Shown here: positions 1 through 5,032 of the stretch, in pieces
How the letters are laid out: each line of letters opens with the position of its first letter
How positions within the stretch are numbered: the first letter of the stretch is position 1
Source: Alphaproteobacteria bacterium
GTDB taxonomy: Bacteria > Pseudomonadota > Alphaproteobacteria > Reyranellales > Reyranellaceae
Assembly (NCBI GenBank): GCA_013290035.1
Contig: JABCYT010000085.1
Coordinates: 1 to 9,504, forward strand
Direction: 5' to 3'
DNA length: 9,504 nucleotides
Position numbers and translations under genes: made by a program
Notes under the pieces: model-generated
Told to the model about the DNA's origin: nothing
What the model saw: only the letters and a program-made list of their open reading frames with translations
Databases searched by the model: none

Positions 1-46
1 GCACGGTAATCGCCGCTGCCACAGCGCAAGTCGGCACTTGTTTCAT
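1..46 (-). CDS. Possible N-terminus of an exported protein, cut by the window edge
   Basis: An ATG at 46-44 on the minus strand opens a frame reading MKQVPTCAVAAAITV before the window ends. A basic residue followed by an alanine/valine-rich stretch is what the start of a signal peptide looks like. The strand agrees with the three genes upstream of it. Purine-rich sequence (AAGAGACGG) lies directly before the ATG, but it is not a strong Shine-Dalgarno site. Only 15 residues are visible, so neither the family nor the reality of the gene can be confirmed. Confidence 0.3.
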   Translation of the reverse strand, partial: MKQVPTCAVAAAITV

Positions 47-145
47 CCGTCTCTTGTCCCTCACCGTACAGTGGTGCTTGCGATAATGCCCGGGACCGTC
101 GCTGCATTGGATTCTCGTCGACGACACGATCCGGAGGTGCCGCTG

Positions 146-165
146 GCGCGGTAAGAGATCCGCGC
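146..165 (-). terminator. Weak GC hairpin just after the channel-like gene
   Basis: GCGCGG and CCGCGC form a 6-bp stem around the 8-nt loop TAAGAGAT, starting five bases beyond the stop codon of the channel-like gene. The position suits a transcript end, but no T-tract follows on the minus strand, so it is not a canonical intrinsic terminator. It could be a chance GC palindrome. Confidence 0.2.
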
Positions 166-169
166 GGCG

Positions 170-634
170 TCAGTGACGGCCGGAGAGCATCGACCAAAAA
201 GCCTGCAGCAGCGCGAAAATGAAGGCCGTACTGATGCCAAACAGCAGCATGCCGTCAACGGCTTCCAGCGCCCCCATCATCCGCCAGGGCCCTTGCAACG
301 TCAGCCCCGAGGCGCCCCGCGTGGCCATCGAGTCCAGCGAATAGAGGATTGCATCCACGGGCGAATCGATCGCGCCCAGCCATAGAAACGCGGCTGCCCA
401 GATCGCGGCCTCTATGCCGTGCAGTACCGCCAGGAGCAGACCTGCCGCTGCCACGAGGCAAATCACGATCGGGGTCAGATACTGGAGGCGAAGATGCCGC
501 TTCGCCAGCCGGGATCGGATCCTCAGCTGGGTAAGGGCTATCATGACCACCCCGATCGCGTGGATTGCGATGGTCAGCGCAATGAGCGAAAGGCCCCAGA
601 CCCATTCTACGAGCCCCGGTAAGTCTCCATCCAT
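170..634 (-). CDS. Small ion-channel-like membrane protein with a non-canonical pore filter
   Basis: This protein of about 154 residues is mostly hydrophobic. It has an N-terminal membrane segment, a basic linker (RIRSRLAKRHLR), a second segment, a short re-entrant-like stretch and a final segment ending in LLFGISTAFIFALLQAFW. The layout, and the block WRMMGALEAVDGMLLFGIST after the pore, match small two-TM channel-like proteins of the Ion_trans_2 (potassium channel) type as I know them. Where those have T-x-GYGD, this one reads SMATRGASGL, so potassium selectivity should not be assumed. Starts at TTG 670 and ATG 649 are also open. ATG 634 is preferred because an FNR-type box centred at 697.5 would place transcription near 656, leaving a normal short leader only for 634. 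No start has a strong Shine-Dalgarno site. The gene lies downstream of the SulP gene on the same strand but has its own regulatory box. Confidence 0.75.
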   Translation of the reverse strand: MDGDLPGLVEWVWGLSLIALTIAIHAIGVVMIALTQLRIRSRLAKRHLRLQYLTPIVICLVAAAGLLLAVLHGIEAAIWAAAFLWLGAIDSPVDAILYSLDSMATRGASGLTLQGPWRMMGALEAVDGMLLFGISTAFIFALLQAFWSMLSGRH

Positions 635-690
635 CGCGCATTCTTGCATCTTCGAAGGTCGGTGCCGCAAGTGAGTGCGGAGGGTGTGGC

Positions 691-704
691 TTGACTGATG
701 TCAA
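691..704 (-). promoter_or_regulatory. FNR/FixK-type box upstream of the channel-like gene
   Basis: TTGAC-TGAT-GTCAA is a perfect inverted repeat fitting the TTGAY-N4-RTCAA consensus of CRP/FNR-family regulators (FNR, FixK, Anr, Dnr). It sits in the 82-nt gap between the end of the SulP gene and the channel-like gene. If it works as a class II site centred near -41.5, transcription would begin near 656, just ahead of the ATG at 634. No good -10 hexamer was seen. The box is symmetric, so its strand is assigned from the gene it precedes. Confidence 0.65.
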
Positions 705-716
705 AGCCTGTCGCGC

Positions 717-2393
717 TCAGGCTGCTCGGCCGGTGCTTGCCGCCACCCACTGATCGACGGTCCGATGCGCGACGATCGGCCCAAGATCGGCATCGGCCGC
801 TCGGAGTCGCAGGAAATCGGCCACGTCATCGCGCAATTCGGCAAGCCGCACTGCAATGCCCCGCCGCCTCATGGCGACGGCGAACGCCCGCAGGCTTGCC
901 AGCGCCGTCATGTCGATCGCCGGCACCGTGGAACAGTCGATCACCACCGTCTCGACGGGCACCTCGGCTTGCTCGACGAATTCCACGAAGCGGCGCCTGA
1001 TTTGCTCGGCATTGAAATAGACCCAGCCGCCGGCGCTCCGCAGGACCAATACGGAAGGCGTCTCTTCCGCCGCTGGATACCTCGCCTTGTTCACGTAGTG
1101 ACCGCTCACCGGGTCGCGCGCCAGCACCGCGACGGCCGGCCGGGAGGCGCGGGCGATCAGGATGACCAGCGCGCCGATCGCCGCCAGCAGCAAGCCCTGG
1201 AGAGGGCCGAACGCCAGCACGCCGAACAGGGCAACGAGCGCAATCGCGAATTCCATGCGCGAGGCGGCCTTCAGCTCGCGAAGCTCTTCGAGCTTCACGA
1301 GATGCTTGGCGGCCATCAGGATGATCGCCGCGAGAACCGGCTCGGGCAGGTTGCGGAACAGGCCGGTGAAGAAGGCGAGGGTCAGCGCCACGACGATCGA
1401 CGTCGTGACGAGCGAGACCGGCGAGGTGGCGCCGTTCATGTCGTTTACCGCCGTCTGCGACATGCCGCCCGACACCGGAAAGCCGCGAACCAGCGCCACG
1501 GCGAGGTTGGATGCGCCGAGGGCGGTGAGTTCCTGCGCCGGGTCGATCTCGTAGCCGTGTTTCTGGGCGAAGCTGCGGGCAACCGATATGGCCTCGCTGT
1601 AGGCGAGCAGGAAGCAGGCAAATGCCGTCGGCACCAGATCCTTGAGGTCGCTCAGCGCCACCGGAGGCAGGCCAAAGGCCGGCAAGCCCTGCGGCAGATC
1701 GCCGACGAGCCTGACACCGGACCGCTCCAAACCGAAGAAGCTGGTCGCCGCGATCGCGGCAGCGACGACGATCAAGGTGGTCGGCCGTCCGGGCAAAGCG
1801 CGCTCCAACAGCAGGAAAAGCGCAATCGCCAGCACGCCGATCGCGACCGAGGGAAGCGAGGCATCGGGCAGCAAAGTCCCGATATGGAGCAGGCGTGCGA
1901 AGAAATTGCCGCTGCCGCCTTCGAGCCCCAGGAGCTTGGGCAGCTGCGTGGAGGCGATATAGAGGGCCGCGCCCGTCTTGAAGCCGGTGAGAACGGAATC
2001 GGAAAAGAAATAGGCCAGGTTCGCGAGGCCAAGGAAGCGGCCGCCAATGGCGATCGCACCGACCATGAGAGCGATGGCGGCGGCCAGGGCAATCGCATGC
2101 GCCGGATCGCCGCCATCGAGGGCGGCGATGCCGGCGGCCACGGCGAGCGCCAAGGCCGAGGTCGGCCCCACCGCCAGCTGCCGGCTGGTCCCGAACACGG
2201 CATAGGCAAGGCCGGCGGCGAGGTAGCAATAGAGACCGGATACCGGCGGCAGGCCGGCCAGCGAGGCATAGGCCAGCGATTCGGGGATCACGAAGGCGGC
2301 GAGCGAGAGGCCGGCAACGCCGTCCGGGCCCAGCCGCGTCAGGGAGTAGCCGCCGAGCCATTCTGTTATGGGCAGTATTTCCCGCAGCCGCAT
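717..2393 (-). CDS. SulP/SLC26-family anion permease with C-terminal STAS domain
   Basis: This 558-residue inner-membrane transporter belongs to the SulP family, whose members carry sulfate, bicarbonate, dicarboxylates or other anions. The family signature is clear at about residues 36-58 (PESLAYASLAGLPPVSGLY), followed by GTSRQLAVGPTSA at 68-80. Repeated hydrophobic segments run to about residue 420. A cytoplasmic STAS domain follows from about 445, with the typical strand-loop VVIDCSTVPAIDMTAL at about 483-498. Length is normal for the family. The ATG at 2393 is chosen over upstream starts because GGGAG lies 5 nt before it and the frame further upstream runs into the ppk2 gene. It starts 34 nt after the ppk2 stop on the same strand, so the two are probably co-transcribed from the FNR-box promoter at 3282-3295. 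The substrate cannot be read from sequence. Sulfate is the default name, but with no sulfur-assimilation genes nearby bicarbonate or another anion is equally possible. Confidence 0.93.
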   Translation of the reverse strand: MRLREILPITEWLGGYSLTRLGPDGVAGLSLAAFVIPESLAYASLAGLPPVSGLYCYLAAGLAYAVFGTSRQLAVGPTSALALAVAAGIAALDGGDPAHAIALAAAIALMVGAIAIGGRFLGLANLAYFFSDSVLTGFKTGAALYIASTQLPKLLGLEGGSGNFFARLLHIGTLLPDASLPSVAIGVLAIALFLLLERALPGRPTTLIVVAAAIAATSFFGLERSGVRLVGDLPQGLPAFGLPPVALSDLKDLVPTAFACFLLAYSEAISVARSFAQKHGYEIDPAQELTALGASNLAVALVRGFPVSGGMSQTAVNDMNGATSPVSLVTTSIVVALTLAFFTGLFRNLPEPVLAAIILMAAKHLVKLEELRELKAASRMEFAIALVALFGVLAFGPLQGLLLAAIGALVILIARASRPAVAVLARDPVSGHYVNKARYPAAEETPSVLVLRSAGGWVYFNAEQIRRRFVEFVEQAEVPVETVVIDCSTVPAIDMTALASLRAFAVAMRRRGIAVRLAELRDDVADFLRLRAADADLGPIVAHRTVDQWVAASTGRAA

Positions 2394-2427
2394 CGCTTCT
2401 CCCGCTCGGGCTGCGTCGCGATGCAGC

Positions 2428-3228
2428 TCAGTACCGTTGCTCCGCCAGCCGGCGGCCGGCGATCGACGCCCGATCGTCGTACTTCTTCTTGTCCGAACGG
2501 GCCGGCAGCTTGACCTTGGCTCGATCGACCTTCTTGTAGGGAATCTGTGACAGGATGTGCGCAATGGCATTCAGCCGCGCGCGCTTCTTGTCGTCGGAAT
2601 GGACGATGTGCCAGGGAGCGTGATCGGTATCGGTGTACTCGAACATCATGTCGCGCGCCCGCGAGTAGTCGTACCAGCGTCCGTAGGATTCGATGTCCAT
2701 CGGGCTCAGCTTCCACTGACGGACCGGATCGTCGATGCGCGCCTTGAAGCGCTTGTCCTGCTCTTCCTGGCCGACCTCCAGCCAGATCTTGATGAGCCGG
2801 GTTCCGCTCTCGATGAGAAACTTCTCGACGATCGGGCAGAGTTCGAGAAAGCGCTTGTGCTGCTTTGGCGAGCAGAAGCCCATGACGTATTCGACGCCGG
2901 CGCGGTTGTACCAGCTCCGGTCGAAGATCACGATCTCGCCGCCGGCCGGAAAGCGCTCGACATAGCGCTGCATGTACATCTGGCCCTTCTCGCGGTCGGA
3001 CGGCGCCGGTAGCGCCACGACGCGGAAGACGCGCGGGCTGACCCGCTCGGTGATGGCCTTGATCGTGCCGCCCTTGCCCGCCGCGTCGCGCCCCTCGAGC
3101 ACGACGATGACCCGCTCGCCGGAGGCCTTGATCCAGTCCTGCAAGTGGCAGAGCTCCTCCTGCAGCTTCCTGAGCTCCTTCTCGTAGGCCTTGCGCTTCA
3201 GTTTTTCAGCGGGCTCTTTTTTCGACAT
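2428..3228 (-). CDS. ppk2: Polyphosphate kinase 2, class I type
   Basis: This 266-residue cytoplasmic enzyme moves phosphate between inorganic polyphosphate and nucleotides; family knowledge says class I members mainly make NTP from NDP. It has a Walker A loop GRDAAGKGG (residues 46-54) and a Walker B-type motif IVIFDRSWYNRAGVE (99-113), in which the Asp and Arg are catalytic in the family. The lid region WKLSPMDIESYGRWYDY (172-188) is also present. NRAGVE followed by VMGF is the class I pattern as I recall it. Single-domain length is usual. The ATG at 3228 is preferred over 3249 because GAGGGA lies 8-13 nt upstream. The gene heads a probable two-gene unit with the SulP transporter. Its promoter region carries an FNR-type box (3282-3295) and a -10-like TACACT at 3262-3257, so induction at low oxygen is likely. 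PolyP-driven nucleotide recharging would fit energy shortage when respiration is limited. Confidence 0.95.
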   Translation of the reverse strand: MSKKEPAEKLKRKAYEKELRKLQEELCHLQDWIKASGERVIVVLEGRDAAGKGGTIKAITERVSPRVFRVVALPAPSDREKGQMYMQRYVERFPAGGEIVIFDRSWYNRAGVEYVMGFCSPKQHKRFLELCPIVEKFLIESGTRLIKIWLEVGQEEQDKRFKARIDDPVRQWKLSPMDIESYGRWYDYSRARDMMFEYTDTDHAPWHIVHSDDKKRARLNAIAHILSQIPYKKVDRAKVKLPARSDKKKYDDRASIAGRRLAEQRY

Positions 3229-3281
3229 CGGCGTTCCCTCACGATCCATTTGCCGAAGTGTACTCTATCCGCCGCCTGTCT

Positions 3282-3295
3282 TTGACATCGATCAA
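3282..3295 (-). promoter_or_regulatory. FNR/FixK-type box upstream of ppk2
   Basis: TTGAC-ATCG-ATCAA fits TTGAY-N4-RTCAA with one asymmetric position and lies inside a longer near-palindrome, CTTTGACATCGATCAAAG. It is 53 nt upstream of the ppk2 ATG. A -10-like TACACT on the minus strand (3262-3257) has its centre 29 nt from the box centre. That is close to, but about 3 nt short of, the usual class II spacing of 32. It is the second such box in the window, which makes a chance match less likely. Confidence 0.65.
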
Positions 3296-3338
3296 AGACT
3301 CCGTGGGAGCCTATCCGTCGCCGGCAGGCCAAAACGGC

Positions 3339-3366
3339 ATTTTCGGTCGCTATGGCGCCCGAAAAT
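3339..3366. repeat. 28-nt hairpin between the divergent ppk2 promoter and the plus-strand promoter
   Basis: ATTTTCGG (3339-3346) and CCGAAAAT (3359-3366) are perfect 8-bp arms. Inside them CGC and GCG pair around a TATG loop, with one T/C mismatch, giving 11 pairs over 28 nt. There is no T-tract beyond the stem on either strand, so it is not a standard terminator. It lies 43 nt upstream of the FNR box of ppk2 and 34 nt upstream of the plus-strand -35 element. It could be an operator, a transcript-insulating hairpin or the end of a repeat. Confidence 0.45.
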
Positions 3367-3400
3367 TCGATCGACCTCCTTAAGTGGTTAAGAGTTATAC

Positions 3401-3428
3401 TTGACAATTGGCGAAGTGATACTTAAAT
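3401..3428 (+). promoter_or_regulatory. Probable sigma70-type promoter
   Basis: A consensus -35 TTGACA (3401-3406) is followed after 16 nt by TTAAAT (3423-3428), a 4-of-6 match to the -10 consensus. The surroundings are A/T-rich in otherwise GC-rich DNA. It points at the ATG at 3460, which has its own good ribosome binding site. It may also feed the downstream operon at 3955, although about 500 nt of odd sequence lie between. Confidence 0.5.
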
Positions 3429-3446
3429 ACGCCCCAATCCCTCGTC

Positions 3447-3451
3447 AGGAG
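3447..3451 (+). promoter_or_regulatory. Ribosome binding site for the truncated HTH-like frame
   Basis: AGGAG stands 8 nt before the ATG at 3460, an ideal Shine-Dalgarno arrangement. Together with the promoter at 3401-3428 it suggests that a real gene once started here, or still does. Confidence 0.5.
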
Positions 3452-3627
3452 CATCAGCCATGTCCGGTCCCCGACGCCCAACCCTCTGCAAGGCCGAGCA
3501 CACCAGCCGGGCCCGCGAGTTCTGCGCGCGCGGCGCCACCAGTCCCGATCTTGCCGGCCGCTTCGGCGTGCCCGCAACACGGCGATTGAGCGGGAGCGCA
3601 TCCTTTGGGGGAGATAGGAAAACGAGC

Positions 3628-3728
3628 GGCGGAAAGGGCGGAAAGGGCGGAAACCTCCAATCCTTAGGAAATAGCGGCCTTTTCGACGATGGCGCGACGT
3701 GGCGGAAACCGGCGGAAACTGGCGGAAA
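3628..3728. repeat. Six GGCGGAAA repeats in two clusters
   Basis: Copies lie at 3628-3635, 3637-3644 and 3646-3653 (period 9) and at 3701-3708, 3711-3718 and 3721-3728 (period 10). The clusters are separated by 47 nt of non-repeat DNA. The change of period between clusters does not preserve one reading frame across all copies, which argues against a coding origin. The copies could be protein-binding iterons or part of a dispersed intergenic repeat. Confidence 0.7.
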
Positions 3729-3768
3729 CCCCCCTGCAGAAACTTTGCTCGAGAAATTGTTCGCAATC

Positions 3769-3829
3769 TTGCTGTCTCAGCCAAGGGGTGCGCTCCAAAC
3801 TGCGGTGCATCCCATGGGTGAGACAGCAA
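3769..3829. repeat. 61-nt imperfect hairpin with perfect 11-bp arms
   Basis: TTGCTGTCTCA (3769-3779) and TGAGACAGCAA (3819-3829) are exact inverted repeats. Inside, CCA (3781-3783) can pair with TGG (3815-3817). GGGGTGC (3785-3791) can pair with GCATCCC (3807-3813) with one G-T wobble, leaving a loop of about 15 nt. As DNA or RNA this would fold into a long, nearly continuous stem. It resembles a palindromic intergenic repeat or a structured RNA rather than a terminator, because no T-tract follows. Confidence 0.6.
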
Positions 3830-3954
3830 AACTGCCGACAGGAGGTTCACCCCGTTTGTTTGTGCCTGCCTGGATTCGGGTCAAGCGGAGTATCGGACGT
3901 GGGTGGCGCGGGGATCCCATGACACCTGATCGGCAGAGGCACTAGGATGGCGAC

Positions 3955-5028
3955 ATGATCCCGCACAAGTCTCTCCATTGGCGCGACCTGCCGGCGCCGG
4001 TGCTCTCCCTGTTGCGGCAGGGATCGGTGATTCCCGCCCATCCGCTGGCGCTCGGTCCCGACCGCCAGTTCGACAAGCCGTCGCAGCGCGCCATCAGCCG
4101 CTACTACGTCGATGCCGGCTCGGGCGGCCTGGCGGTCGGCGTGCATTCGACGCAATTCGCCATCCGCGAGGTCGGCCTCTATCGCCCGGTGCTGGAGCTC
4201 GCCATCGAGACGGCGCGCGACTGGACCGACCGGCCGCTGGTGATGATTGCCGGCGCCGTGGGCAGGACGGAGCAGGCGGTCGAGGAGGCGAGCATCGCCC
4301 GTTCGCTGGGCTACCATGCCGTGCTGCTGTCGCTGGCGGCGCTCAAGGGCGCCGGCGAGGACGAGCTGATCGAGCATTGCACGGCGATCGCCCGCGAGAT
4401 GCCGCTGGTCGGCTTCTACCTGCAGACGGCGGTCGGCGGCATTGCGCTGTCGCGCGCCTTCTGGGCGCGCTTCGCCACCATCGACAATGTCGTGGCGATC
4501 AAGGTGGCGCCGTTCAACCGCTACCGCACGCTCGACGTCGCCGTCGGCATCGTCCAGGCCCAGGCCGAGGACCGCATCACGCTCTATACCGGCAACGACG
4601 ATCACATCGTGGCCGATCTGGTGACGCCGATGGTGGTGCGCACCGGCAATCGCGAGGTGACCCTGCGCTTCCACGGTGGATTGCTGGGGCACTGGAGCGT
4701 GTGGACTCGCGGCGCGGTCAAGATGCTGGAGCGCTTGAAGTTCGCGGTGTCGGCCGGCGCCATTCCGCCCGAGGTGCTGGCCCTCGATTCCTTCGTCACC
4801 GATTGCAACAGCGTGGTCTTCGATGTCGATCACGAATTCGCCGGCTGCATTCCGGGCTGCCACGAGATCCTGCGGCGCCAGGGGCTGATGACCTCGATCG
4901 AATGCCTCGATCCGCACGAAACGCTCAGTCCCGGCCAGAGCGCCGGCATCGACCGCCTCTACGCAACCTATCCCGAGCTGAACGACGACGCCTTTGTCGC
5001 CGCCAACCTCGAGCGCTGGCGGAACTGA
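3955..5028 (+). CDS. DapA/NanA-family (dihydrodipicolinate synthase-like) aldolase or lyase
   Basis: This 357-residue cytoplasmic TIM-barrel protein belongs to the class I Schiff-base aldolase/lyase family that includes DHDPS, N-acetylneuraminate lyase and various keto-acid aldolases. The expected catalytic pair is visible: Tyr155 in LVGFYLQT and the Schiff-base Lys183 in VVAIKVAPFNRY. It is longer than true DapA (about 290 residues) and lacks the usual N-terminal GxxTAL-type sequence, so a catabolic aldolase is more likely than lysine biosynthesis. The ATG at 3955 is preceded by AGGATGG with good spacing. It is the first gene of a five-gene operon, and the amidase starts 4 nt after its stop. 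With hydrolases following, its likely job is to cleave or form a keto-acid intermediate in breakdown of an organic compound. The substrate is unknown. Confidence 0.88.
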   Translation: MIPHKSLHWRDLPAPVLSLLRQGSVIPAHPLALGPDRQFDKPSQRAISRYYVDAGSGGLAVGVHSTQFAIREVGLYRPVLELAIETARDWTDRPLVMIAGAVGRTEQAVEEASIARSLGYHAVLLSLAALKGAGEDELIEHCTAIAREMPLVGFYLQTAVGGIALSRAFWARFATIDNVVAIKVAPFNRYRTLDVAVGIVQAQAEDRITLYTGNDDHIVADLVTPMVVRTGNREVTLRFHGGLLGHWSVWTRGAVKMLERLKFAVSAGAIPPEVLALDSFVTDCNSVVFDVDHEFAGCIPGCHEILRRQGLMTSIECLDPHETLSPGQSAGIDRLYATYPELNDDAFVAANLERWRN

Positions 5029-5032
5029 GACG

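Larger units (their letters stand above)
3460..3945 (+). pseudogene. Remnant of a small helix-turn-helix-like gene running into low-complexity sequence
   Basis: The frame has a good promoter and ribosome binding site. Its first 40 or so residues include SRAREFCARGATSPDLAGRFGV (residues 16-37, shown only as a motif: A-R-x-x-C-x-x-G-A-T-x-x-x-L-A-x-x-F-G-V). That pattern resembles the N-terminal helix-turn-helix of small phage-terminase-like or recombination-associated proteins. Where the recognition helix should continue, the frame changes to glycine/lysine-rich sequence (GGKGGKGGN) encoded by GGCGGAAA repeats, then to sequence with no recognisable domain, and stops at 3943-3945. The minus strand is also open over most of this stretch, so openness alone proves nothing. 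The likeliest reading is a gene start fused by insertion or deletion to a non-coding repeat region. A genuine lineage-specific 161-residue protein is the alternative. Confidence 0.35.
3300..3954. other. 650-bp region without a convincing intact gene
   Basis: Between the ppk2 promoter and the plus-strand operon lie a hairpin, a promoter, an HTH-like gene remnant, GGCGGAAA repeats and a long hairpin, each entered separately. The stretch from about 3600 to 3830 looks less GC-rich than its neighbours by eye and has no family-level coding signal. From 3830 to 3954 only the ribosome binding site of the next gene is visible (AGGATGG, shortly before the ATG at 3955); I see no clear promoter there. 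Confidence 0.6.

Noticed and set aside
765..2513. Long open frame (582 codons) on the plus strand opposite the SulP gene
   Set aside because: Its translation is rich in Arg, Gln and Gly with no family resemblance, and it lies wholly antisense to a clear transporter. Open antisense frames are expected at this GC content.
3401..3415. Third FNR-type box at the TTGAC of 3401
   Set aside because: TTGAC is followed by AATTGGCGA, with no RTCAA half-site at the right spacing; it is better read as the -35 TTGACA.
3628..3728. CRISPR array
   Set aside because: The repeat unit is only 8 nt, there are no uniform spacers of about 30 nt, and no cas genes are present.
3395..3850. 151-codon minus-strand frame through the repeat region
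   Set aside because: No ribosome binding site or recognisable domain. It runs against the plus-strand promoter and ribosome binding site, and its Phe/Arg/Pro repeats are just the GGCGGAAA units read in reverse.
3955..5028. True lysine-biosynthesis dihydrodipicolinate synthase (dapA)
   Set aside because: At 357 residues it is much longer than DapA, the N-terminal family motifs are divergent, and it sits among catabolic hydrolases, so a different aldolase or lyase activity is more likely.
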